From Hevea brasiliensis (Eukaryota > Streptophyta > Magnoliopsida > Malpighiales > Euphorbiaceae): 64,000 bases of DNA. The stretch covers positions 68,995,652-69,059,651 of the forward strand of contig NC_079496.1 of NCBI RefSeq assembly GCF_030052815.1, given 5' to 3'. The notes beneath the pieces are model-generated. The model did not search any database. It was not told where the DNA came from and worked only from the letters and a program-made list of their open reading frames with translations. Position numbers and translations under genes: made by a program. This document shows, one piece after another, positions 47,701 to 59,605 of the stretch. Each line of letters opens with the position of its first letter. Position 1 is the stretch's first letter.

Positions 47701-47843
47701 TCGATAAATGGCTCAATTATATTATATTTCACAAGTTATATTCAAAACCATGATAAAAATTAATTAAGGTATAATAGAGTGTGCCGGTACACTGTGTGAC
47801 ATTGCTTACTCGGGTATACTATACACGGGTAAGGGGTGTCACA
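44733..47843 (+). repeat. 3' LTR of A2 (3111 bp)
   Basis: It runs TGTAACACCC to GGGGTGTCACA, family A. It carries the perfect hairpin CTAAGCA-TTAT-TGCTTAG at 47210-47227 and the ATGGC..GCCAT dyads near 46865-46910. No coding capacity is supported. Confidence 0.94.
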
Positions 47844-48608
47844 TGGTGGCTCAGAATTGAATCCCTTAGAAAGTCCATGATCATACCATATTTACTGTTT
47901 ATCCATGAATGCATGAGATGTATGGGAATGTATGCAAGTATATGATATATGCATGCTAAATGGATAATGTGCAAAGTGAGACCTTAATAGTAATTAGGAT
48001 GATCACAAAATCTTCTAATCAAATGATTAAGTTGGACATGGTATAATTAAAGTAATTATAACATGGGTCCTCCATTGAGGCAATTATTTTAAGAAATTTT
48101 AAATACTTGCATAAGATGCAATTAATTTAAGAGATTTTCGTAAGAATAATTGTTAAGCATGAGATGTTGTAAATATGTAAATGGTTTTGTGGCCAATATT
48201 GGATGTACCTGAGGACATTAAAATTATTTGCATAATTACTGGCTCAATGGGATCAACTTAACTAATGCAAGATAAGTCAATAGTGGATGCACCTGAGATT
48301 TTGAGCATTAGGGGCTAGGTAAAGGATTGAACCTCACATGAGATGTGATGGGCAAGGAGTTGCTCACTTATAGTTTATTGTAATTCCAATAATGGATGCA
48401 CCTGAGGATGATCAATAGAATTATAAGAATTCAATCACCCACTAGAAATCCATCCAACTAGGATTTTCGTTTTCTACTTTGGAAGTGTACGATTCGCTAA
48501 GTTAGTGGGGGGACCAATTTGATTAAAAGACCATAATCATTTTGGTTAAATACATGATACATTTACTAATTAATCTGGTTATTTTCTGCAGTTAATTTTC
48601 TGATAACA
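47844..48608 (+). other. Leader of Cop-2 (partial)
   Basis: Non-coding, it matches the Cop-1 leader from 34413 to 33645 in reverse. It contains three motif copies (48193-48215, 48277-48297, 48386-48408). No gene is seen. Confidence 0.88.
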
Positions 48609-49445
48609 ATGAGCATAGAACAACCACCACCATCCAATATCCTTGCAAGCATACTTTTTCGAAATAGGTTAATAGGACCAAATCTATCTGATTGGCTAAG
48701 ATATTTGAAACTTGTCCTGAACCTTGAACATATAGGATATGTTCTAGATTCAAATGGTCCCTTACCTCCAAAGGCCACTCCAGAGGAACATGAAACTTTG
48801 GACAAGTGGAAGGAGCATGATATGAGAGCTAAGTGTTATATGCTTGCTTCTATGAGTAATGAGTTACAGAAGTAGCATGAAAACAGGCAGAGTGCGTGTG
48901 AGATCCTCCTTCACCTACAAGAGTTGTATGGTGAGCACAGCAGGAATGCTAGGTATGAGATATCTAGACAGATGTTCCGCATGAGAATATATGAGGGACA
49001 GAATATTGGGGATCATGTCCACAAGATGATTCGACCCATTGAGCAGCTGGAACACCTTGACTTTAACATGGATTTCCAATTGTAAATGGATTTGATCCTT
49101 CAGTCCCTTCCTGAGTCTTTTGGGAATTTTGTGACAAATTTCCATTTGACTAAACAGGAATGCACCTTGGCTGGTTTACTCATTATGCTGGTTATTGCCC
49201 AAAAGAATATGCCGGGCAATAAAGGAAAAGAGGTAGCTTTGATTGCATCTTCTTCTGCTGGAAAGTCCAATAAGAAAAAGGGCAATAAGAAAAAGAAACC
49301 TCAAATTCCTGGTCCTTCCAAGAAAATAGCTAAACAGAATGGAAGACTAAAGCTGATGGAGGCAAAGGAAAGTGTTTCCACTGCTAGCAGGATGGGCACT
49401 GGAAAAGGAACTACCCAGAGTATCTTGCTTCTCTGAAAGGTAAGA
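48609..49445 (+). pseudogene. Cop-2 gag (broken)
   Basis: The start is ATG 48609 (MSIEQPPPSNILASIL). Capsid motifs are KLVLNLEHIGYVLDSN, YMLASMSNEL, LYGEHSRNARYEISRQMF and LQSLPESFGNFV, with a Lys-rich tail. Stops occur at 48873 (TAG for Gln) and 49084 (TAA for Gln). Near 49380 the frame must shift by one to read the zinc knuckle CFHC-stop-QDGHWKRNY, in which the last Cys is Tyr. Gag would form the particle and bind RNA; this copy cannot. Confidence 0.9.
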
Positions 49446-50701
49446 AGGATACTCCTTCAGAAGATATGTCCATATCTTGTTATTTAGATTCTGATGATAC
49501 TCATAGTTCATCTATAGCTTGGGTTTTAGATACTGGTGCCAGTTCTCACATTTCTTATGATGTGCAGGAACTAGTAAATAGTAGCAGCTCGCGTTCTCGA
49601 GATGTTAGAGTCCGGATTGGCAATGGCCCAACTGTTGAAGCTTTTTATATGTTTGGACATGTTATGTGTTTGGATAATATTTTATATGTACCTTATACTT
49701 TTATGAACATCATTTCTATATCCAGTTTGACTAGAAATGGCTATGAATTTCAGTTCACAGATGATGTTTGCAATATTTATTTTGGAAATAAATATATTGG
49801 TTCAGGTTATATGAATAATGGTCTTTATTATTTGGATAATAATGACAAACACAAGATGAATGCAAGTGATCTAAATGAATGCAATGCCATGGTGAAAATC
49901 AATTCTAGTTCAAAATATATTTGGCACATAAGGTTATGTCATGTTGCAGAAGATAGGATTGCAAAACTGGAGAAAATGGGGATTCTTTCTTCATTGGGCT
50001 CTGAGCCTACTCCAACTTGTGAATCTTGCCTTCAGGGCAAGATGACTAGACCAGCCTTTGTAGGACAAGGGCTAAGAGTTGAAAATATTTTGGAGATAAT
50101 ACATAGTGATGTATGTGGTCCATTTAAAGAAATGGCTAGAGGTGGTTTTCATTACTTTATTACCTTTATTGATGATAAATCAAGGTTTGGGTATTTGTAT
50201 TTGATGAAATACAAACATGAATCCTTTGAAAAGTTCAAAGAATTTAAATCTGAAGTAGAAAATCAAACAGGAAAGAGTATTAAAGCTCTTCAATTAGATC
50301 GTGGAGGTGAATACTTGAGTACTAAATTTGATGAATACTTGAGAGAGCACGGCATTGTTTCCCAACTGACTCCTCCAGGAACACCACAGTTGAATGGTGT
50401 ATCTGAAAGGAGAAATCATACCCTATTGGATATGGTACGTAGTATGATGAGCTATACTGATATGCCAATCTTTTTTTGGGAATTTGCATTAGAATCAGCT
50501 TTATATATTCTAAATAAGATTCCATCAAAATCAGTATCTTCTGCACCTTATGAGATATGGCATGGAAGAAAACTAAGTCTTAAGCATGTTAAGATTTGGG
50601 GTTGTCCAGCTTATGTCAAAAAGCTGAACACTGCTAAATTGGAAATCAGATCAGAAAAGGGTCGATTTGTTAGATATCCAAAAGATAGTTTTGGATATTA
50701 A
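49446..50701 (+). pseudogene. Cop-2 pol: protease and integrase (one open frame)
   Basis: A 411-residue open frame from ATG 49466. Aspartic protease has WVLDTGASSHIS near residue 21 and GNGPTVEAF. The integrase zinc region is HIRLCHVAEDRIAK .. CESCLQGK. The catalytic core has IIHSDVCGPF, the second Asp in QLDRGGEYLS and the Glu in NGVSERRNHT, so all three catalytic residues are present. The frame ends after KGRFVRYPKDSFGY at TAA 50699-50701, a single stop; the next codons continue as FYLPTSQKVV in the same frame. This is the best-preserved integrase in the window. Confidence 0.94.
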
Positions 50702-52573
50702 TTTTATTTGCCTACATCACAAAAGGTTGTGATAAGTAGAGATGCCACATTTCTTGAACAACAGTTTGTTCAAGAAGGAGGAAAAGGAAGGCAAATAGAG
50801 TTGGAATTAGAGAATTCTGACAAACCAACAAATCAGATGGATATAGTTCCATCTAGTCAACCTACACCTATTAATGATACATCTACAGCTGTTCCTCGTA
50901 GAACGACCAGGGTATCTCACCCACTAGTGAGATATGATTTACTTTATGAAAAAGAACAAGAGTTATCTACTCGTGAAGAAATAGATCATGGAGATGATCC
51001 ACTTACCTATGAAGAAGCTATATCAGATATAGACTCTTCAAAATGGATTGATGCTATGAAATTCGAAATTGATTCCATGTATAAGAATCAAGTTTGGGAT
51101 CTTGTTGACCCACCTGAAGGTATTGTACCTATAGGGAACAAATGGGTTTTCAAGAAGAAAATTAGTTTTGATGGAAAGGTAGAGGCCTATAAGGCAAGGC
51201 TAGTAGCAAAAGGGTTTCGCCAAAGGAAAAGAATCGACTATGAGGAGACTTTCTCCCCTGTTGCCATCGTTAAATCAATTAAGATTCTATTAGCAACAAT
51301 TGCATACTATGATTATGAGATTTGGCAGATAGATGTCAAAATAGCTTTTCTTAATGGATACATTGAAGAAAACATTTTCATGGAACAACCTAGGGGTTTT
51401 GAATCCCAAGATGGTTCTAAGGTATGCAAGCTAAGACGATCCATTTATGGGTTGAAACAAGCTTTGAGGAGTTGGAACATCCATTTTGATGAAGCCATTA
51501 AGTCATTTGGTTTTATCAAAAATAAGGATGAGCCATGTGTATATAAGAAGGTTAGTGATAGTGCTATCACCGTCCTTGTGTTATATGTGGATGACATTTT
51601 GTTGATGGGTAATGACATAGGTATGTTGACAACTTTAAAGGTATGGTTGTCATATACATTCTCCATGAAAGACTTAGGGGAGGCAACCTATATTCTTGGG
51701 ATTTGCATCTATAGAGATAGAGCAAAAAGGATAATTGGTTTATCCCAAAGTCTATACTTGGAAAAGTTGTTAAAGAGGTTTAACATGCTTGATTCCAAGA
51801 GAGGATTGTTACCAGTGAGACATGGTATCCATCTTTTTAAAGAGATGTCTCCAAAGACACCTAAAGAAAGAGATAAAATGGCCAGGATTCCATATGCTTC
51901 GGCTATTGGAAGTTTGATGTATGCAATGTTGTGTACTAGACCGGATATCGCATATGCTGTTAGTTTGACTAGCAGGTATCAATCCAATCCAGGTTTAGAA
52001 CACTGGATAGCTGTCAAGAATATCCTTAAGTACTTAAGAAGAACTAAGGATTTATTCTTGATTTATGGAGGTGGAGACTTGCAATTGGATGGTTATACTA
52101 ATTCTGATTTTCAATCAGATATAGATGATAGAAAGTTTACCTCTGGATATGTGTTCATTTGTAATAGAGGTGCAGTCAGTTGGAAGAGTTCCAAACAGAG
52201 TACGACTGCAGATTCCACTACTGAGGCTGAGTTATTGCTACATCAGATGCTGCAAAGGAAGCTGCTTGGATAAAGAAGTTCATGACAGAATTTGTAGTAG
52301 TTCCTTCCATTGAGTTAGCAGTTCCACTTCACTGTGACAATAATGGAGCAGCCATACAGGCTAAGGAACCCTGGTCTCACCAGAAATCCAAACACATAGA
52401 AAGGTGATACCACATTATCAGAAAAAAAGTTGGACAAGGCGATGTAGCCATGTAGAAAATAGCATCAGCTGAAAATCTAACTGATCCATTCACGAAGCCT
52501 ATGTCACAAACTCAGTTAGACAGACACGTTGAGAAGATGGGTCTAAGATATTGTAATGAATTGCTCTAGTGCT
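50702..52573 (+). pseudogene. Cop-2 pol: reverse transcriptase and RNase H (nearly intact)
   Basis: An open frame from 50708 to 52273. The RT motifs are KARLVAKGFRQ, IAFLNGYIEE, RRSIYGLKQ and a catalytic YVDDILLMG. RNase H has DGYTNSDFQSDIDDRKFTSGYVF and TEAELLLHQ, where a one-base change shifts the frame near 52230. The rest of RNase H (to about 52570) follows in other frames, including a TAG in the codons before the tract. Apart from the preceding single TAA and this shift, the RT looks conserved. Confidence 0.93.
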
Positions 52574-52583
52574 AGTGGGAGAT
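52574..52583 (+). other. Polypurine tract of Cop-2
   Basis: AGTGGGAGAT stands directly before TGTTAGTA, identical to Cop-1. Confidence 0.88.
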
Positions 52584-54201
52584 TGTTAGTAATATGCCTT
52601 AGAGAATATCATTTAGTGTGTATCTTGTACATATTTTTATTAATAAAAGGCATTTTCACTTTTCCATTTACATAATATATTTATGTGTAACAGAAAAGGT
52701 CCATTGATATTTTGTTAGGAATTCTATTCTTAAGTTATTAAGAATATGAGTGACAGTATTTCTAGCACAAGGTATCATAAATAGGTTCACAATCGAGGAT
52801 ACTTCACAATAAGGACATGACTTATCCAGAAAGATTGTAATCATGTTTATTCCCAAGTTATTTATATGAAATGCAAATAAGATGGAATGGTGAGTCTCAT
52901 GCCATATGACAAACATAATAGGCACTCATACATGATAAGTAGGCTGAACCAGTGACATTTATGACAAGCACATGGAGTTTACTCTTGTCAATATATTGTC
53001 ATAAATCATATCAGTGCATATAATTTTTAGACCTAAGATAGCATAGTTATCTTGTGTATAGGTGGTTTGAGTTTGATACTACTTTCATACTTGTACTGTG
53101 TATGGGTATATGGGCATGTGTTGGCTCCTACTAGTTATAAATGGAGGAAGGTGTTGATCAAGATGGAATCTGTTACTCTAAGTAAATAGGGATAAAATCC
53201 TATGTTCATTTAATTGTTCTTGATGTTTCAAGTTCCTGGCCAGGACAGATAGATTTAATCAGAAAAGAGTTTCTGATGAGAAAATCTTTGAATTTAGAAC
53301 TGGAATTAAAAGAAAACATAATATTCATAGCAAATGGGGTTTGACATAAACCATGACTCCAGCTTGAGTTGGGATTTTGTAACAGAGAGATTCTAGTGCA
53401 TGGTAACATATGATTATAGGTTCATTTAAGGTAAACCTTATTACTAATTGGGTGGCCATGGCATGCTATGCTAGGTGTTAACCATGGTCTATGAGGTGCA
53501 TAAAATGATTTAGAGAAATCGTTTATGGTAAGAAAGAGTTCTGATGATATTAAGAGTTGATATCATGTCTCATTGCCAATTAGTGATGAGCCTAGTAAGT
53601 CACACACATACACAAGTAATCATCAAATTAAATATGATTTAATTAATTAATTAAAGAGTTTAATTGATTAATTAAATAGGTTTGGTTTGCAATTAGATTG
53701 CAAAGTCTCTAGCATGGCTTGAAACCAAATCTAGGTTATTGGATGTATAGTATAAGTTAAATTTATATTTAAAGTGTTTAAATATGAATTTAATTAATAA
53801 GAAATTAATTAACATAGATTAATTAATTAATTTATATTTGATATAAATTGATTAGAAAAAGAGAAATAATTATTTTGGATTGAGAACTCAAAATTAAAAC
53901 AGGGGTATTTTGGTCATTTCACAGGGTGACATGCGGCACCATGAGATGTTGACACATGGCACTACACATAAGCTTGCCATATGTCTTTTAATCATGTAAG
54001 ATGATCAAAGTCAAGATTAAATATAGGTTTGACAATTGGCACAATGTGATTGGGTCAATTAAACCTAGAGCCAATTAGAAGGTGACATGTGGCAAGGGTT
54101 TTAAGTGGTGACCTAGCTATATAAGTGTAAGGATGAAAGAACCAAAAAAAAAAAGCTACCATTCATCTCTTTGTACCGCCACCCTTGGCTGCTCTCCCTT
54201 C
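52584..54201 (+). repeat. 3' LTR of Cop-2, cut by D1
   Basis: It begins TGTTAGTAATATGCC and follows the Cop-1 LTR for 1618 of about 2100 bp, then stops at 54201 (ctccctt). The rest should lie beyond D1 outside the window. Short open frames on the minus strand are not supported. Confidence 0.92.
54118..54125 (+). promoter_or_regulatory. TATA box of the Cop-2 LTR
   Basis: TATATAAG matches the plant TATA consensus well. It lies about 1.53 kb into the LTR, so U3 is about 1.5 kb and transcription would start near 54150. This is inference from consensus and conservation with Cop-1. Confidence 0.65.
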
Positions 54202-57200
54202 TGTCACACCTTACTCCTCTGTAAGGCATAATATAATCCCGTAGAATACCTAATGAACTACCGAATTTCACCTACCGATAACTCATTAAGTAACCTACAA
54301 GAGATTTTAAAACAATTTTCTTATTTTTGATAAGTGGTGAGCATTTTCTAATAGGTATTTAAAATATTTAATTAAATTTTAAACTAGTTAATATTTTTGG
54401 ACCATTTTATTTTGTCGCAAATTTTATAAAAATTTTGCCAGAGTTCCGTTTGTATTTTAAGAAAACAGTTCTTCAAATATCTGTAAAAAGCACTTCCAAT
54501 AATTTTTCTCAACCACTACTTTAATTTCATAATCAATCTCAACCAATTTCTCATGTCTCAAAATTCAACAATTAACATTTCTCAATTTCCAAAATTCAAT
54601 AATCATTAAAATAATATCTATCAATCTCATTCAAATTAAAATAAAACATTTCCATTCATTAAAGACAAACAATCTATATACACATCATACTAAAATCTAC
54701 ATTGGGAAAATCCAAACTAAATTTTATTACAACTTTATACAAACTTTGTACAAGCTGCTCAAGACCGAATTTACATGTCCATACATTTATGTGCAATACA
54801 TACATCAAAAGAAATATTTACAGTCAGGGTATAAATTACACCCGATAACTTCAAGCTGATAGATCCTCACACCTCAGTAGCTCAGTCTGTTGCTCCTCTA
54901 GTCTCTAAATCTGCGATAGCAATAAAAGCTATCGCTGAGTATTAGGACTCAGCGGTGCACAACATACTAAAAGAATCTTTATGCAGAATTTAAATCACAT
55001 TTATTAAAAAATTGAACTGAGCATGCGAGTTAAACACAAAACATGAATTATGAGATTTTATTCCAAACAATTTCATTTCAAAGTATCAAACATATTTCAT
55101 AAAACCCACAGTTAGATCATGCCATTCAAAAAAAAATATAATCTCAATAGCCAGAGGCTAAGGAGAAGTCACATCACAAGGCTAGCTAGCTCAAAAATAT
55201 GGATATCCATTCAAATCCTCTTCTACTGGCACACCTCAACACTTTTCCAGAAAAGGAATCAAAATTCGAAACTAATTACCCCCACTAGTTATGCTAGTGA
55301 TGTGTTCAAATATATGGTCATGACACTGTGGTTTCAAAACTTATCTTAACAATTTGCTAAACATTGCTATTTCAAATGTACACAACAACTTTCACAATTT
55401 AAATCAAAACATCATAAATAATGTCAAAAATAAACTTTCAACAATTCAAAGCAAAAGTAAAATACATATTTCATTCACTTTATCAATGAATTTTAAAGCA
55501 TAGTGATGTTCTGCACAAACCTCAAGCGAGTCGCCTCTTGGCCTTGACTCGGTTCCTCGGGTTCTTTCCCGATATTCTTTTCAATTAAAACACACAATTT
55601 TACAGTGTTTTAGCACCATAACTTAGCATAAATCCAAAAATAAATTTAACTTCACTTTTACCTAGCTCTAACGTGCTAAACTCGACGTTTTTGAAATTTT
55701 GTGTTTCGGAGTTACTATTCACTACACTATTCAAGTCAAATTGTTGACTTTCTAAGGCTTAATAGGTATGGGAATTCCAACTTCACCCACATACCACATT
55801 TTGGTCACTAAATTTGTTGGTTTTTGTTATTTATTCAAATTCTAAGTCTTTTAGGCAAATTTGATAAATTTTCAATTTTGGTGTCTAAGGTTGCACTGTT
55901 CCATTGGTCACTTTTCTGTTGGAATTTGGCAAAACTTTCTTCACAGAAAATGTTTCCTATTGTCTTAAGTTTATTCCCCTTTTTGAATCACTCCAATTGA
56001 AGTTTTTTAGCCCAAGTTATAGCCATTTGAACCATGGCTGCCGGATTGGATTCAACCCAGATTTTCTGGGCAATTTTGGTTCTGGCAGTTTTAGGTCACT
56101 AATTTGGGGTGGCCAAATGACTTGGTTAATGGCATAATTTGGGTTTGTATTCTTCATGAAAGTTTTAGGTCTATATCTCATCTAACCACTAGTAAAATTT
56201 CAGGTCATTTAGACTTGCCTAGCTCAAGTTATGGCCAAATGAACAGAACACTATTCATTTGGTCAGTTTGTACAGGGCAGACTGTGATTTTCTAAGTTTG
56301 GTCAATTTGTTCACTAGGTTTTAGTCACTTTTTGGGCATGCTTCCCAAATGAAAATTGTGTCATTTAGTGTCTATTTTCATTCCCAATTGGTCTCATACC
56401 AATTGGACTTGTAAATTTTCATTTTTGGTACCTCAAATGTAACTTGGTCATGCTGCTAGCAGCATGACCACACTCAATCCGAATTTTCTTTTGATTCAAA
56501 CATTCGTAACGCACCTCATTAGGTCACAATTGACCATTTCTCTCCTTAAACTAGGTCAAATACATCATTTACTAATTTTTCACATTTTTGTCTCTAAACC
56601 CTAAGTGTCCAAACCCTAACCACACTAAATTGTTGCATTTAGCTAATTTCAAAGCCTTAAACCATAATCGCTCAACTAATTGAGGTTCATATACTCATTT
56701 AAATCAATCAAACCATGCAACAATACCCTCATACACATGCTGGCTGAAATTCAGCTTGGTCCCTTAACAATTTGTTTCATTTCATTTTAAGTTATTTCTA
56801 AGTAAATCAAGCTATAAACACAATAAATAAACTAATTTTGCATCTTAAATCACTAACCTTGTTAGGTGTCTTTTTTCTCTTCTTATTTCTCCTCCTTTCT
56901 TCTTCTTTTTGTAGGCAATAGCTAAATCATAGGTCTAGGTTAAGATTTACTTAAGGACTTTAGGGGAATTTATGGTTAATTTAGGGTGTATGAAGCTTGA
57001 CTTAAGAGCTCTAATGGAGTTTTGAGAGAGAGAGCTAAGGGAGAGAGAGAGGCCGGCTAGTTTGGGGAAGAAGACCAAATAATATTTTTTTTTCTTTTTA
57101 TTTCTTTTATGTATTTTGTCTTATGGAAGACAAAAAAAATCAATTTAATTAATTTATTAATTATAGGATTTATGGCATCATGCATGATGTCATGCATGAT

Positions 57201-57758
57201 GTCATCTTCCTTCACTTTTTCATTTTCTCTCCTTTTTTTTTAATTTTCTATTAGTTCTTTAATTTAATTCTCGATTTTGAAATTTTCTTTTCTCTGATTT
57301 TATTTGACAGTTAGGTCAGAAGTCAGCTCTCGGGGTCAATTGACCAAATTGCCCCTCGCCGGTTCAACCTAGTTTGCAAATAATTCAATATTTCTTCCAG
57401 CTCCCTGACCTAATTATTTGACTGGCTTAACAATTCTTTTTCGTGATTTTCTCTTTTCCACTGTGTTTGTAATGGTCCTAAGGACCACAGCGTCACATTT
57501 TACGGTACAAAATTTGAGTTTAAATCGACTTCGTAGTCGTTCCTGAGAAGGTCACCCATCGCTGTGACTCTCAGCTTGTTTAACTTCTTATGTTCTATTT
57601 TTCTTATTTATACTTAACTAATTGGAAATTACTAATTATTTGGGTTTAAGGCTTATCTAGTTGTCTTAAGTGTGGTTCTAATCCTCTTAATTGTCGGGAC
57701 CGACACCGGTCACCCGGAATAGTGAAATATACCAGGCTATACAAATAGGGGTGTTACA
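54202..57758 (-). repeat. 3' LTR of D1 (3557 bp)
   Basis: On the minus strand it starts TGTAACACCCCTATTTG and ends GGAGTAAGGTGTGACA. Architecture and some blocks (hairpin zone 54913-54952, GTGCACAAC block, GGTGACCGGTGTCGG start) are shared with family B, but most of the sequence differs. No gene is supported in it. Confidence 0.92.
54913..54952 (-). other. Two adjacent perfect hairpins in the D1 LTR
   Basis: GCGATAGC (54913-54920) pairs with GCTATCGC (54928-54935) across a 7-base loop. CTGAGT (54935-54940) pairs with ACTCAG (54947-54952) across a 6-base loop. Equivalent pairs occur in family-B LTRs (11008-11028; 62199-62238). Confidence 0.85.
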
Positions 57759-57776
57759 ATTCTCTCCCCCTTAAAA
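57759..57776 (-). other. Polypurine tract of D1
   Basis: On the minus strand the text TTTTAAGGGGGAGAGAAT directly precedes the LTR. Confidence 0.88.
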
Positions 57777-57805
57777 TAAATTTCATCTCAAAATTTTACC
57801 TGGTA

Positions 57806-59605
57806 TCAATCTCTAAACAGTTGTGGGTGTTGTCTCCTCATGTCCTGCTCTCGTTCCCAAGTAGCTTCCTGGCCCGAATGATGGTTCCATAGCACTTTTA
57901 CCAACGGTATTTGCTTGTTCCGTAGCTGCTTCACCTCATATGCTAGAATCTCTATGGGTTCTTCTTCATATGTGAGGTCTAGATTCACTTCAATTTCTTT
58001 TACTGGTAGTACATGAGATGGGTCTGATCGATACCTCCTCAACATAGACACATGGAAGACATTATGTATATTCTCTAACTCTAGAGGTAGTGCCAAACGA
58101 TATGCCAAAGGACCCACTCTTTCCAAAACCTCATATGGCCCAATGAAACGAGGACTCAGTTTCCTCTTTCTGTCGAATCTCATTATTCTCTTCCAAGGAG
58201 AAACCTTGAGGAATACTTTCTCACCCACTACATACTCAATATCCCTTCTTTTCAAATCAATGTAGGACTTCTGACTGTTTGATGCAGTCTTAAGCTGATC
58301 TCTGATTACTCTGATCTTCTCCTTAATTTGCTGAACAATTTCGGGTCCAATCATCTTTCTTTCACCCACGTCATCCCAACACAATGGGGTTCTACATTTT
58401 CTGCCATACAAAGCTTCATATGGAGGCATCTCGATGCTTGATTGATAGCCGTTGTTGTAAGCAAACTCAATCAAAGGCAAGAGTGTATCCCAACTGCCCT
58501 CAAATTCAATCACACAAGCCCGTAGCATGTCCTCTAAGATCTAAATTACCCTCTCAGACTGGCCATCTGTCTGTGGGTGGAATGCAGTACTGAAGTTCAA
58601 TCTAGTTCCTAGGGCTCTCTGAAGACTACCCCAGAATCTAGAAGTGAACCTAGGATCTCTGTCAGATACAATGGATACTGGTACTCCATGCAGTCTCACA
58701 ATCTCATCAATGTACAACTTGGCTAATCTTTCTAAACTGTAGTCCATCTGAACTGGCAGAAAATGAGCAGACTTGGTCAGTCTGTCAATAATGACCCATA
58801 CTGCATCATGACTCTTCTGTGTCCTCGGAAGTCCCATCACAAAATCCGTCGTTATTCTTTCCCATTTCCATTCTGGTACTGGTAGTGGATGTAACAATCC
58901 AGCGGGTATTTAATGCTCTGCCTTCACTTGCTGATAAGTTAGGCATTTAGAAACAAACTCTGCCACATCTCTCTTCATACCCATCCACCAGTAATGCTCC
59001 TTTAGCCCTCTATACATTTTTGTGCCACCAGGGTACATGGCAAAAGGAGACTCATGCGCTTCCTTCAAAATGATTTGCCTCAATTCAACATGATTAAGAA
59101 CACATATTCTGCCCTGGTGTAGCAATAGAAAATCATCTCTAACTGAGAACTCATGTTTCTTGCCCTGCCTGACTTCTTCCAATAGCTTCTGATACTTCTG
59201 ATCATTCTGAGTAGCCATTCTGATATGATCAATCAACACTGGCTGTACATGCCATGCAACTGCTGTTTGCCCATCATCATTGATCTTTAAGCTGGCATGC
59301 AATGATCTTAACTCATGTACCAAAGACAAAGGAGTAACCCGTAGACTTGCCATAGTCTTGCGACTTAAGGCGTCAGCCACAACATTAGCTTTTCCTGGCT
59401 GATAGTCTATCAGACAGTCATAGTCTTTTATCAACTCTAACCATCTCCTCTGTCTCAAATTCAACTCTTTCTTGGTGCCCAAATACTTCAAACTCTTATG
59501 ATCTGTGTAGATGTAACACTTTTTCCCATACAAATAGTCTCCAGATCTTAAGAACAAACACAATGGTTGTAAGCTCCAAGTCATGTGTCGGATAGTTCCT
59601 CTCAT
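57806..59605 (-). pseudogene. D1 pol: RNase H end, integrase, chromodomain-like tail (broken)
   Basis: The minus-strand frame from about 59530 gives the RNase H end ([20 protein letters not shown]) and the integrase zinc region. There HPGG is YPGG and CLTCQQ is CLTYQQ, so two zinc ligands are lost. The core reads [31 protein letters not shown] and [15 protein letters not shown] for Gln follows VI (near 58541), then ILEDML... continues (58528-57806) with FHVSMLRRYR and VLWNHHSGQEATWE to the stop at 57806. A further stop lies near 58909. There is no intron-like insertion at the VI(Q)-ILEDML junction. Confidence 0.93.

Larger units (their letters stand above)
42832..47843 (+). mobile_element. 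Gypsy family-A element A2, 3' half
   Basis: It consists of RNase H to chromodomain, polypurine tract and a complete 3' LTR. The 5' LTR, gag, PR and RT are missing and replaced by reverse LTR fragments. The right end (GTGTCACA at 47843) is joined to the copia leader at tggtggctcag. In Cop-1 the same leader continues without interruption, so A2 had inserted into Cop-2. Confidence 0.92.
47844..54201 (+). mobile_element. Ty1/copia element Cop-2, forward, lacking its 5' LTR
   Basis: It has a leader, gag, PR-INT-RT-RNaseH, a polypurine tract and the first 1.6 kb of the 3' LTR, homologous to Cop-1 throughout. The left part was separated by A2, the right part by D1. Unlike Cop-1 it keeps the protease segment. 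It is dead through stops and frameshifts. Confidence 0.94.

Noticed and set aside
55904..56295. Open frames inside the D1 LTR as genes
   Set aside because: Overlapping, no domain, and located in a non-coding LTR bounded by clear termini.
57178..57205. Palindromic gcatgatgtcat repeats as a regulatory operator
   Set aside because: Short local duplication of a TGATGTCA block seen singly in other LTRs (for example 1333, 13228); may be a bZIP-like site but nothing else supports it.
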